From NCBI RefSeq assembly GCF_003057745.1, contig NZ_QBJD02000009.1:62001-126000 (forward strand): a stretch of DNA of 64,000 bases, given 5' to 3'. The position numbers and the translations under genes were made by a program. Shown here piece by piece: positions 52,020 through 60,876 of this stretch. Below the pieces are notes generated by a model. The model did no database searches, was not told the DNA's origin, and saw only the letters and a program-made list of their open reading frames with translations. The DNA comes from Enterobacter sp. RIT418. GTDB taxonomy: Bacteria; Pseudomonadota; Gammaproteobacteria; Enterobacterales; Enterobacteriaceae. Positions within the stretch are counted from its first letter, which is position 1. Each line of letters opens with the position of its first letter.

Positions 52020-52938
52020 CGAGCCTCCACGCCAGCTGTTCCAGATAACGCTGCTGGTCCTGCCGCGCCTGCAGCGCCTCTTCCAGCGAGCACTGCACGA
52101 AGTGAATAGGCTGTCCGAGGGGAATTTGCGCCAGATGGTAACGATCGGCGTCGATGATGCAGGCTATTCGCGGATAGCCGCCCGTGGTCTGCGCATCGTT
52201 CATTAATACGATCGGCTGACCGTTGCCCGGCACCTGAATCACGCCCGGCAGCAGGCCGTGGGAAAGCAGTTCGCGGCGGGTCGTGCGGGTCAGCGGCTGT
52301 CCCTGCAGGCGATAGCCCATGCGGTTACTTTGCGGGCTGATTTTCCACGGCGAGCGCCAGAAAGACTCCTGGGAAGCCTCGTCGAACTCATGATACTCGG
52401 GCCCCGGCAGGGCGCGGATATGGTTTCCCCACAGCAGCTGCTTCACGCCCTGGGTGGTGGAAAAATGACGCGCCGACGGTTTTATCGCCAGACGATCGCC
52501 GTCGCGCAGCAGGCGCCCCTCATGGCCGCCAATCCCGGCTTTCTGATCGGTGCTCGCCGATCCCATCAGCGCCGGCACGTCAATGCCGCCTGCAACCGCA
52601 AGGTAGCTGCGCACGCCGTGCTGTGGCCGTTTAAGCGTCAGGCGCTGCCCCGCTTTTGCCCGCAGGCGCCAGCCCGTCCAGACCGCCATGTCGTCAAGCG
52701 TCGCACCGCAGCCCGCGCCGGTTAAGGCAAACCAGGTTTCCTGATGAAACTCAATCACGCACTGGCCGAGCGTAATTTCAAGCGCGGCGGTGCTGCCGGG
52801 GTTGCCCACCAGCAGGTTTGCAATCTCAAGCGCCGGGCGGTCCAGCGCGCCGCAGTAGCTCACGCCCGACTGGCGCATGCCGAAGCGGCCCGCGTCCTGA
52901 ACGGAGGTATAAAGGCCCGCGCGGATAAGCGTTAACAT
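52006..52938 (-). CDS. pxpC: 5-oxoprolinase subunit PxpC
   Basis: Carboxyltransferase-like allophanate hydrolase subunit 2 family (formerly YbgK), 310 residues. Typical stretches are [39 protein letters not shown] and [16 protein letters not shown]. Acts with PxpA and PxpB. Overlaps pxpB by seven bases. Confidence 0.94.
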   Translation of the reverse strand: MLTLIRAGLYTSVQDAGRFGMRQSGVSYCGALDRPALEIANLLVGNPGSTAALEITLGQCVIEFHQETWFALTGAGCGATLDDMAVWTGWRLRAKAGQRLTLKRPQHGVRSYLAVAGGIDVPALMGSASTDQKAGIGGHEGRLLRDGDRLAIKPSARHFSTTQGVKQLLWGNHIRALPGPEYHEFDEASQESFWRSPWKISPQSNRMGYRLQGQPLTRTTRRELLSHGLLPGVIQVPGNGQPIVLMNDAQTTGGYPRIACIIDADRYHLAQIPLGQPIHFVQCSLEEALQARQDQQRYLEQLAWRLDGKD

Positions 52939-53588
52939 ACCCCCTCCTTCTGTGGAATAAAGCGCAGGGTATCGCCCGGGCGCAGAAGCGTCGGCGCCTC
53001 CTGCCCCGGCGTGAAGAGTAAGGTGCGGGTGTGGCCGATGAGCTGCCAGCCGCCGGGCGAGGCCAGCGGGTAAATTCCCGTCTGTTCGCCGCCGATGGCG
53101 ACGGTTCCGGCCGGAACGCTCAGACGCGGCTCGGCGCGGCGCGGCGTATGCAGCTCTGGCGCAAGTCCGCCCAGGTAAGGGAAGCCCGGCTGAAACCCAA
53201 GGAACCAGACCACGTAATCAACCGACGCATGCCGCTCGACGACCTGCTTTTCGGTCAACCCGCAGTGCGCGGCAACAACGGATAAATCAGGGCCGCCTTC
53301 GCCGCCGTACACCACCGGGATCTCAACCACGCGGCCTTCCGGCTCCAGCGCGTCGCTCTCTTCCCACCAGCGCTGGAGGCGCTCAATGGCGTCCAGCGCC
53401 AGCGCGTGCGGATTACGCAGGACAACGGTAATGTTATTCATGCCCGGAATCGCCTCAACGACCTCCGGCGCATCGGCCAGGCGCTGGGTGAGCCGCCAGA
53501 TCCGTTTTTGTGACGCAAGAGTGACCGGCGGCTCCAGTTCCAGCACCACCGCCGTTTCACCGAGAAGATAACAACGCGCTCGCTGCAC
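52932..53588 (-). CDS. pxpB: 5-oxoprolinase subunit PxpB
   Basis: Allophanate hydrolase subunit 1 family (formerly YbgJ), 218 residues, third part of the 5-oxoprolinase. [12 protein letters not shown] and [32 protein letters not shown] are diagnostic. The start is GTG at 53588 with AGAGG upstream, as in E. coli. It lies 14 bp after ybgI. Confidence 0.94.
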   Translation of the reverse strand: MQRARCYLLGETAVVLELEPPVTLASQKRIWRLTQRLADAPEVVEAIPGMNNITVVLRNPHALALDAIERLQRWWEESDALEPEGRVVEIPVVYGGEGGPDLSVVAAHCGLTEKQVVERHASVDYVVWFLGFQPGFPYLGGLAPELHTPRRAEPRLSVPAGTVAIGGEQTGIYPLASPGGWQLIGHTRTLLFTPGQEAPTLLRPGDTLRFIPQKEGVC

Positions 53589-53602
53589 TTAGATACCTCT
53601 CA

Positions 53603-54346
53603 TCAGGCCGGGTTAGGAATATCGACGAAGGTCACATCCAGATCGGTATTTTCCGTCAGCCACTCGCTAAGCGCGCGAATGCCGCCGCGCTCGGTCGCGT
53701 GATGGCCCGCCGCATAGAAGTGCAGGCCCTGCTCGCGGGCCGAGTGGATGGTCTGCTCAGACACTTCACCGGTGATGAAAGCATCCACGCCAAAGCGCGC
53801 GGCGCTATCGATAAAGCCCTGCCCGCCGCCGGTACACCAGGCCACGCGCTTCACCGTATCCGGGCCGGTATCGCCGCTCCACAGCGGACGGCGTCCCAGG
53901 CGCGCTTCAATCCACGACGCCAGCTCGAGGCCCGGCACCGGCATCGACAGTTCGCCCCACGGCACCAGCGGCTCGATTTCCCCCATCACCGTAATGCCCA
54001 GCAGCTGCGCCAGCTGAACGTTGTTGCCAAGCTCGGGGTGTGCATCGAGCGGCAGGTGATACCCGTACAGGTTAATATCATTGGCGAGCAGCGTTTTCAG
54101 ACGGTTGCGCTTCATGCCGCGAATAATCGGCGATTCGTTCTTCCAGAAGTAACCATGGTGAACAATCACCGCGTCCGCCTGCTGCCGCACGGCTTCGTCC
54201 AGCAGCGCCTGGCTGGCCGTCACGCCGGTGACAATTTTCTGCACCTCGTCGCGTCCTTCAACCTGCAGGCCGTTTGGGCCATAGTCGCTAAAAGAGGCGC
54301 TGTTTAATTTTTCGTTAATCAGGCTTTCCAGTTCGCTATTTTTCAT
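53603..54346 (-). CDS. ybgI: YbgI, NIF3-family metal-binding protein
   Basis: DUF34/NIF3 family (often called GTP cyclohydrolase I type 2 homologue), 247 residues; the E. coli structure shows a hexameric ring with a dinuclear metal centre. Metal ligands are in VIVHHGYFWK (near 63-64), HLPLDAHPELGNN (near 97-101) and AGHHATERGG (near 215-219). Molecular role unresolved. The ATG at 54346 gives the E. coli length. Confidence 0.92.
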   Translation of the reverse strand: MKNSELESLINEKLNSASFSDYGPNGLQVEGRDEVQKIVTGVTASQALLDEAVRQQADAVIVHHGYFWKNESPIIRGMKRNRLKTLLANDINLYGYHLPLDAHPELGNNVQLAQLLGITVMGEIEPLVPWGELSMPVPGLELASWIEARLGRRPLWSGDTGPDTVKRVAWCTGGGQGFIDSAARFGVDAFITGEVSEQTIHSAREQGLHFYAAGHHATERGGIRALSEWLTENTDLDVTFVDIPNPA

Positions 54347-54356
54347 CATTACTCTC

Positions 54357-55769
54357 TTAAGCTTTGCGGGCGGCTTCATACGCCGCCAGCGTGGCGACGC
54401 GCGCCTGTTTATGGTCAACGATGGGACGCGGATAATCGAGCGTCACGCCCTGCTTGTCCGCCCATCCCCACGGCTCGTGGATCGCTTTCGCCGGGACGTT
54501 TGCCAGCTCGGGCAGCCAGCGGCGGATGAACTCGCCTTCCGCATCAAATTTTTGCCCCTGCGTGGTTGGGTTAAAAATGCGGAAATACGGTGCCGCATCG
54601 GTACCCGTAGAGGCCGCCCACTGCCAGCCGCCGTTGTTGGCGGCGAGATCGCCGTCAATCAGCTGAGAAATAAAATACCGCTCCCCGACGCGCCAGTCGA
54701 TAAGCAGATCTTTCACCAGGAAGCTGGCGGTAATCATTCGCAGACGGTTGTGCATCCAGCCGGTTTCATTCAGCTGGCGCATGGCTGCATCGACGATCGG
54801 ATAGCCGGTCATCCCGGTTTGCCAGGCCTTGAGCTGCTCGTCATTGGACTGCCACGCCACCTTATCGGTCCAACCAATGAAAGGACGATGTTTACATAAA
54901 TCAGGATGATACGTCATCAGATGGCGGTAAAATTCACGCCAGATCAGTTCGCTGAGCCACACGGCCCCCGCGCCGCCGTCCAGAGCGTCAGGCCGTTCCG
55001 CCAGCAGGCGGTGCAGGCACTGGCGCGGGGAGATCGCGCCCAGCGTCAGGCAGGCCGACAGGCGGCTGGTGCCCTCAACGGCGGGAAAATCACGTCGCGC
55101 CTCGTAGTCGGCCGCCCCGTGCTTGCAGAACTGGCGCAGCTGGGCAATGGCCGCTTTCTCGCTGGCGGGAAACAGCGCGTCGTCAAACGCCTGCTGCGGA
55201 TAATGAATCTTCAGCTCGGGCAGCTTCGCGATCGCGTCGCCCCTCACGGCAGGCGCGGCCACGCACTCGGGCAATCCCTCCTTCAGCCGCTTAATAAACG
55301 CGTTCTTGAACGGCGTGAACACTTTGTACATCTCGCGGCTGCCGGTCATCACGCTGCCCGGAGGCAGCATCACGCTATCGTCAAAACCCTGGCACACCAC
55401 CGTCTCCAGCGCGTTCTCCAGCTGGCGATCGCGCTGTTGCTCGTTGTATTCGTACTGGTAGTTATAAAAAAGATCGGTGACGTCATGCTGCTCGCAGACC
55501 TGCTTCACTTTTTCGACCTGCGCGGCAAAGTCATCCACCTCTTCATAGATCAGCGGAATGCCTTTTTCGGCGAGGGAACGCTGCAGGTCGTTCAGTTGCG
55601 CCGTCAGATACGCGGCCTGACGCGGCGCCATATCGTGCTGCTGCCACTGTTTAGGGGTAGCCACAAACAGCGCCAGAACGTTGGCGCTCGGTGAACGGCA
55701 GGCGGCAGCGAGAGCGGTGTTATCGTGGACGCGTAAATCCGCGCGAAACCAAACCAGATGGGTGGGCAT
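54357..55769 (-). CDS. phrB: deoxyribodipyrimidine photolyase PhrB
   Basis: Light-driven repair of cyclobutane pyrimidine dimers, using FADH- and a folate antenna. 470 residues: N-terminal alpha/beta antenna domain (MPTHLVWFRADLRVHDNTALAAA) and C-terminal FAD domain with GWMHNRLRMITASFLVKDLLIDWR and the WQWAASTGTDAAPYFRIFNP signature. Upstream ybgA, present before phr in K-12, is absent. Ten bp separate it from ybgI. Confidence 0.96.
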   Translation of the reverse strand: MPTHLVWFRADLRVHDNTALAAACRSPSANVLALFVATPKQWQQHDMAPRQAAYLTAQLNDLQRSLAEKGIPLIYEEVDDFAAQVEKVKQVCEQHDVTDLFYNYQYEYNEQQRDRQLENALETVVCQGFDDSVMLPPGSVMTGSREMYKVFTPFKNAFIKRLKEGLPECVAAPAVRGDAIAKLPELKIHYPQQAFDDALFPASEKAAIAQLRQFCKHGAADYEARRDFPAVEGTSRLSACLTLGAISPRQCLHRLLAERPDALDGGAGAVWLSELIWREFYRHLMTYHPDLCKHRPFIGWTDKVAWQSNDEQLKAWQTGMTGYPIVDAAMRQLNETGWMHNRLRMITASFLVKDLLIDWRVGERYFISQLIDGDLAANNGGWQWAASTGTDAAPYFRIFNPTTQGQKFDAEGEFIRRWLPELANVPAKAIHEPWGWADKQGVTLDYPRPIVDHKQARVATLAAYEAARKA

Positions 55770-55872
55770 AAAACTCCTGGCAATTGTCCATTATGTCCGT
55801 AAGGGCATGCCGCCAAAGGGAAAACGGCGTGCTTTTGTTTACTTTGCCATAGAAGTGTAGACGCGATGAAAT

Positions 55873-55897
55873 AAAAAAGGCCGCCCGGGGCGGCCTT
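55873..55897 (-). terminator. terminator of ybfA
   Basis: AAGGCCGCC/GGCGGCCTT with loop CGG; on the minus strand it is followed by a T-run. It separates ybfA from phr. Confidence 0.85.
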
Positions 55898-55937
55898 AAC
55901 GCGACGTGTTATTGCGGTGAGAGGGATGCTCTTCGTA

Positions 55938-56144
55938 TCAGTAGAAATCGCAGGTCGCTTTTTCGGCCTGGTCCATCCACACCGGCTTATCGCTGGTTTT
56001 CGCCCAGACCCGGTGCAGGTAGCTGTAAAAGCGTGCGCGATCTTTCCAGAACAGCATTACCGGCAGGGCCAGCACGCCGGCCACTACGGCGAAAGTGCGA
56101 CGCATGAAAACGATATGAGCCGGAAACGCTTTATAAAGATCCAT
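55938..56144 (-). CDS. ybfA: YbfA, small membrane protein of unknown function
   Basis: 68-residue protein closely matching E. coli YbfA, particularly the C-terminal half ([39 protein letters not shown] in pieces). One hydrophobic segment (about 17-32). Divergent from kdpF, the same context as in E. coli; no function is known to me. GGGGAG lies before the ATG. Confidence 0.9.
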   Translation of the reverse strand: MDLYKAFPAHIVFMRRTFAVVAGVLALPVMLFWKDRARFYSYLHRVWAKTSDKPVWMDQAEKATCDFY

Positions 56145-56452
56145 ATTTTTCTCCCCTATAGTTGGCCGGAAAGGTCATCCGGAAAATTCAAAATTTGTGA
56201 GCTGGCTAAAATAATATCGTTTTGTTTGTAATTTTACTACTCATCCGACCACTTATTTTCATCCATTTAGTGAATATTTACATTCACGCCGTAATTAAGT
56301 TACAAGAAAGTTAACAATTTACTTATCAATAGTTAAATTGTGGCCTTTCCATTTTTATACTTTTTTTACACCCTCCCCTGCGATTTTTGCGAAATCTTTG
56401 CGCCATAAATCCTACCGTTAGCACATCAACATATGTCACCCGGAGGTGGATT
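56145..56452. other. ybfA-kdpF divergent region
   Basis: 308 bp, strikingly AT-rich in the middle (56200-56370), containing the KdpE box at 56354-56370. No further gene seen. Confidence 0.6.
56354..56370 (+). promoter_or_regulatory. KdpE binding site
   Basis: TTTATACTTTTTTTACA, with the TTTATAC and TTTACA half-elements separated by four T, equals the E. coli KdpE target as I recall it; 83 bp before kdpF. Phosphorylated KdpE would activate kdpFABC here at low K+. Confidence 0.82.
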
Positions 56453-56542
56453 GTGAGTGCAGGTATCATTGCCGGCATCGTGCTGGTATTCCTGTTATTG
56501 GCTTATCTGGTTTATGCCCTGATTCATGCGGAGGCATTCTGA
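56453..56542 (+). CDS. kdpF: KdpF, small stabilising subunit of the Kdp ATPase
   Basis: 29-residue single-helix peptide ([20 protein letters not shown] then ALIHAEAF) that stabilises the KdpABC complex. GTG start with CGGAGG seven bases upstream. Its TGA overlaps the kdpA ATG by one base. Confidence 0.93.
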   Translation: MSAGIIAGIVLVFLLLAYLVYALIHAEAF

Positions 56543-58221
56543 TGGCTGCTCAGGCATTTTTGCTCATCGCCAGCTTTTTAATGGCGCTGTTTATTCTGGC
56601 AAAGCCGCTGGGAACGCTGCTGGCGAGGATGATCAACAACGTGGCGCTGTCGGGCGTAGGCCGTATGGAGAGCGGGCTCTGGCGCATGCTCGGAATACGC
56701 GATAGCGAGATGAACTGGCGTCAGTATCTCGCGGCGATTCTGCTGCTGAACGTCCTGGGTCTGATTGCCCTGTTCACCATGCTCATGCTACAGGGCTGGC
56801 TACCGCTCAACCCGCAACATTTGCCGGGGCTCTCCTGGCATCTGGCGCTGAACACGGCGGTTAGCTTCGTCACCAACACCAACTGGCAGTCCTACGCCGG
56901 TGAAACCACGCTGAGCTACTTTAGCCAGATGGCCGGGCTTACCGTGCAAAACTTCCTCTCTGCCGCCAGCGGCATTGCGGTGATTTTTGCCCTGACGCGC
57001 GCCTTTGCGCGGCAGAATACCAGCACGCTCGGCAACGCCTGGATCGATCTGACGCGCATCACGCTGTGGGTTTTACTGCCGATCGCCCTGCTGATTGCGC
57101 TGTTCTTTATTCAGCAGGGGACGCTGCAAAACGTGCTGCCGTACGCGCCGTATACCTCGATCGAAGGGGCAAAAGAGCTGCTGCCGATGGGCCCGGTGGC
57201 CTCGCAGGAAGCGATCAAAATGCTCGGCACCAACGGCGGCGGATTCTTTAACGCCAACGCCTCGCATCCGTTCGAGAACCCGACGGCGCTAACCAATTTT
57301 GTCCAGATGCTGGCGATCTTCCTGATCCCCGCGGCGCTGTGCTTCGCGTTTGGCGAGGTGGTCAACGATCGCCGCCAGGGCCGCACGCTGCTGTGGGCAA
57401 TGTCGCTGATCTTCGTGGTGTGCGTTGCGCTGGTGATGTGGGCCGAATGGAACGGCAACAGCCACTTTATGCAGCTGGGCGCTGACAGCAACATCAATAT
57501 GGAAGGTAAAGAGAGCCGCTTCGGCATTCTCGCCAGCAGCCTGTACGCCGTGGTGACGACGGCCGCCTCCTGCGGCGCGGTAAACGCCATGCATGACTCC
57601 TTTACCGCGCTGGGCGGCATGATCCCAATGTGGCTGATGCAGATTGGTGAGGTGGTGTTTGGCGGCGTGGGCTCTGGCCTGTACGGCATGCTGCTGTTCG
57701 TGCTGCTGGCGGTGTTTATCGCCGGCCTGATGATAGGCCGCACGCCGGAATATCTGGGGAAAAAAATCGACGTGCGGGAGATGAAGTTTACCGCGCTGGC
57801 GATTCTGGTCACCCCTGCCCTCGTGCTGCTCGGCACCGCGCTGGCGCTGATGACCGACGCCGGACGCAGCGGCATCTTCAACCCCGGCATCCACGGCTTT
57901 AGCGAAGTGCTGTACGCCGTATCGTCTGCCGCCAACAACAACGGCAGCGCCTTTGCGGGCCTGAGCGCCAATTCGCCGTTCTGGAACTGCCTGCTGGCCT
58001 TCTGCATGTTCGCGGGCCGCTTCGGCGTGATTATTCCGGTGATGGCGATCGCCGGGTCGCTGGCGGGCAAAAAAATCCAGCCCACCACCGTGGGCACATT
58101 GCCGACCCACGGCGCGCTGTTTATCGGCCTGCTGATTGGCACCGTGCTGCTGGTCGGCGCGCTGACCTTTATCCCCGCCCTCGCGCTTGGCCCGGTCGCG
58201 GAACATCTCTCTTTACGCTGA
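56542..58221 (+). CDS. kdpA: potassium-transporting ATPase subunit KdpA
   Basis: K+-selective channel-like subunit, related to the Trk/Ktr superfamily. 559 residues, about ten membrane helices. The selectivity-filter loops are seen as [44 protein letters not shown] and [13 protein letters not shown]. The ATG at 56542 ([10 protein letters not shown]) is chosen by the TGATG overlap with kdpF. Confidence 0.97.
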   Translation: MAAQAFLLIASFLMALFILAKPLGTLLARMINNVALSGVGRMESGLWRMLGIRDSEMNWRQYLAAILLLNVLGLIALFTMLMLQGWLPLNPQHLPGLSWHLALNTAVSFVTNTNWQSYAGETTLSYFSQMAGLTVQNFLSAASGIAVIFALTRAFARQNTSTLGNAWIDLTRITLWVLLPIALLIALFFIQQGTLQNVLPYAPYTSIEGAKELLPMGPVASQEAIKMLGTNGGGFFNANASHPFENPTALTNFVQMLAIFLIPAALCFAFGEVVNDRRQGRTLLWAMSLIFVVCVALVMWAEWNGNSHFMQLGADSNINMEGKESRFGILASSLYAVVTTAASCGAVNAMHDSFTALGGMIPMWLMQIGEVVFGGVGSGLYGMLLFVLLAVFIAGLMIGRTPEYLGKKIDVREMKFTALAILVTPALVLLGTALALMTDAGRSGIFNPGIHGFSEVLYAVSSAANNNGSAFAGLSANSPFWNCLLAFCMFAGRFGVIIPVMAIAGSLAGKKIQPTTVGTLPTHGALFIGLLIGTVLLVGALTFIPALALGPVAEHLSLR

Positions 58222-58239
58222 TTTTGCGGAGTATTTGAC

Positions 58240-60288
58240 ATGAGTCGTAAACAAATGGCCCTGTTCGAACCGTCGTTAGTTCGTCAGGCCCTCATGGATG
58301 CGGTTAAAAAGCTGAGCCCGCGCGTTCAGTGGCATAACCCGGTGATGTTTATCGTCTGGGTCGGCAGCGTGCTGACTACCGTACTGGCCGTGGCCATGGC
58401 AACGGGCCATCTGCCGGGAAACGCACCGTTCACCGCGGCCATTAGCCTGTGGCTGTGGTTTACCGTGCTGTTTGCCAACTTTGCGGAAGCGCTGGCGGAG
58501 GGCAGAAGCAAGGCGCAGGCCAACAGCCTGAAAGGGGTGAAAAAGACCGCCTTTGCCCGCAAGCTGCGCGAGCCGAAATACGGCGCGCAGATGGATCACG
58601 TTCCGGCGGACGAGCTGCGCAAGGGCGACGTGGTGCTGGTGGAGGCCGGTGACATCATCCCCTGCGACGGAGAGGTCATTGAGGGCGGCGCGTCGGTAGA
58701 TGAAAGCGCCATTACCGGGGAATCCGCGCCGGTGATCCGCGAATCGGGCGGCGACTTCGCCTCCGTGACCGGGGGGACGCGCATTCTCTCCGACTGGCTG
58801 GTGATCCAGTGCAGCGTAAACCCAGGCGAAACCTTCCTCGACAGGATGATCGCCATGGTGGAGGGCGCCCAGCGCCGCAAAACGCCGAACGAAATCGCCC
58901 TGACCATTCTGCTGGTAGCGTTAACCCTCGTCTTCCTGCTGGCGACCGCCACCCTGTGGCCGTTCTCGGCCTACGGCGGCACCGCGGTCTCCACCACCGT
59001 GCTGGTCGCACTGCTGGTCTGCCTGATCCCGACCACCATCGGCGGCCTGCTGTCCGCCATCGGCGTGGCCGGGATGAGCCGGATGCTGGGCGCGAACGTG
59101 ATCGCCACCAGCGGACGCGCCGTGGAAGCCGCGGGCGACGTCGACGTGCTGCTGCTGGACAAAACCGGGACCATCACCCTCGGCAACCGCCAGGCGTCGG
59201 ATTTCCTGCCCGCGCCAGGGGTGGATGAAAAAACGCTGGCCGACGCGGCGCAGCTCTCTTCGCTTGCCGACGAAACGCCGGAAGGCCGCAGCATCGTGAT
59301 TCTAGCGAAGCAGCGCTTCAACCTGCGCCAGCGGGACGTGCAAAGCCTGCACGCGACCTTTGTGCCCTTCACCGCGCAGACGCGCATGAGCGGCATCAAC
59401 ATTCAGGATCGCATGATCCGCAAAGGCTCCGTGGACGCCATTCGCCGCCACATAGAGGCGAACAACGGCCACTTCCCGCCGGAAGTCGACGCGCTGGTGG
59501 AAAGTGTCGCGCGCCAGGGGGCGACCCCGCTGGTGGTGGCAGAAGGCTCGCGCGTGCTGGGCGCGATTGCGCTGAAAGATATCGTCAAGGGCGGCATCAA
59601 AGAGCGCTTCGCTCAGCTGCGCAAGATGGGGATCAAGACGGTGATGATCACCGGGGATAATCGCCTGACCGCGGCGGCCATCGCCGCCGAAGCGGGCGTG
59701 GATGATTTTCTCGCAGAGGCCACGCCGGAAGCCAAGCTGGCGCTGATCCGCCAGTATCAGGCCGAAGGACGCCTGGTGGCGATGACCGGCGACGGCACCA
59801 ACGACGCGCCCGCTCTGGCGCAGGCCGACGTGGCGGTGGCGATGAACTCCGGTACCCAGGCGGCAAAAGAGGCGGGAAACATGGTCGATCTCGACTCGAA
59901 CCCGACCAAGCTGATCGAGGTGGTGCACATTGGGAAGCAGATGCTGATGACGCGCGGCTCGCTTACCACGTTCAGCATCGCCAACGACGTGGCGAAGTAT
60001 TTCGCCATTATTCCTGCCGCGTTTGCCGCTACCTATCCGCAGCTCAACGCGCTGAACGTGATGCACCTGCACTCGCCGTCATCGGCCATTCTCAGCGCGG
60101 TGATCTTCAACGCCCTGATTATTGTCTTCCTGATCCCGCTGGCGCTGCGCGGGGTGAGCTACAAACCGCTGACCGCCGCCGCCATGCTGCGCCGCAACCT
60201 GTGGGTTTACGGCCTGGGCGGGCTGGTGGTGCCGTTTATTGGCATCAAGGTTATCGACGTGCTGTTGACCCTCTTCGGGCTGGTTTAA
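58240..60288 (+). CDS. kdpB: potassium-transporting P-type ATPase subunit KdpB
   Basis: Catalytic P-type ATPase subunit that energises K+ uptake. 682 residues as in E. coli. SITGES-type motif reads [16 protein letters not shown] (Ser162 region), phosphorylation site [12 protein letters not shown] (Asp307), KGS nucleotide motif and [24 protein letters not shown]. 18 bp after kdpA. Confidence 0.97.
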   Translation: MSRKQMALFEPSLVRQALMDAVKKLSPRVQWHNPVMFIVWVGSVLTTVLAVAMATGHLPGNAPFTAAISLWLWFTVLFANFAEALAEGRSKAQANSLKGVKKTAFARKLREPKYGAQMDHVPADELRKGDVVLVEAGDIIPCDGEVIEGGASVDESAITGESAPVIRESGGDFASVTGGTRILSDWLVIQCSVNPGETFLDRMIAMVEGAQRRKTPNEIALTILLVALTLVFLLATATLWPFSAYGGTAVSTTVLVALLVCLIPTTIGGLLSAIGVAGMSRMLGANVIATSGRAVEAAGDVDVLLLDKTGTITLGNRQASDFLPAPGVDEKTLADAAQLSSLADETPEGRSIVILAKQRFNLRQRDVQSLHATFVPFTAQTRMSGINIQDRMIRKGSVDAIRRHIEANNGHFPPEVDALVESVARQGATPLVVAEGSRVLGAIALKDIVKGGIKERFAQLRKMGIKTVMITGDNRLTAAAIAAEAGVDDFLAEATPEAKLALIRQYQAEGRLVAMTGDGTNDAPALAQADVAVAMNSGTQAAKEAGNMVDLDSNPTKLIEVVHIGKQMLMTRGSLTTFSIANDVAKYFAIIPAAFAATYPQLNALNVMHLHSPSSAILSAVIFNALIIVFLIPLALRGVSYKPLTAAAMLRRNLWVYGLGGLVVPFIGIKVIDVLLTLFGLV

Positions 60289-60300
60289 AAGGTGAATCAA

Positions 60301-60876
60301 ATGACGATGTTACGTCCCGCTATACTTCTGTTTATTCTGCTGTCTCTGATTACCGGCGGGCTTTACCCGCTGGTGACCACCGCGCTGGGCCAGTGGTGGT
60401 TTACGGACCAGGCCAACGGCTCGCTGATTATGCAGGGTGGCGAAAACCGCGGCTCGCGCCTGATTGGGCAGAACTTTACCGACGCCCGATACTTCCAGGG
60501 GCGCCCTTCCGCCACCGCGGAAAGCCCGTATAATCCAATGGCATCCGGCGGCAGTAACCTGGCGGGGAGCAACCCCGAGCTGGATAACGCCGTTGCCCAG
60601 CGCGTTGCCGCGCTGCGTAGCGCAAACCCGCAGGCCGACCGCGAGGTGCCCGTGGAGCTGGTGACCGCTTCCGCAAGCGGGCTGGACTACAGCCTGTCGC
60701 CGCAGGCCGTCGCGTGGCAAATCCCGCGCGTTGCCGCCGCCCGCGGGCTGACGGTGGAACAGGTAAGCCAGCTGGTGGCTGAGCACACGCAAAAACCGCT
60801 GGTCAGCTTCATTGGCGCGCCGGTGGTAAACATCGTTGAGCTAAATCTGGCGCTGGACGCGCTAAGGAAAAACTAA
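60301..60876 (+). CDS. kdpC: potassium-transporting ATPase subunit KdpC
   Basis: Periplasmic-facing subunit with one N-terminal membrane helix (about 5-27), needed for assembly and high-affinity transport. 191 residues; [31 protein letters not shown] and [19 protein letters not shown] are conserved. The ATG at 60301 fits AAGGTGA; an in-frame GTG nine bases upstream lies inside that site. The stop directly abuts the kdpD ATG. Confidence 0.95.
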   Translation: MTMLRPAILLFILLSLITGGLYPLVTTALGQWWFTDQANGSLIMQGGENRGSRLIGQNFTDARYFQGRPSATAESPYNPMASGGSNLAGSNPELDNAVAQRVAALRSANPQADREVPVELVTASASGLDYSLSPQAVAWQIPRVAAARGLTVEQVSQLVAEHTQKPLVSFIGAPVVNIVELNLALDALRKN

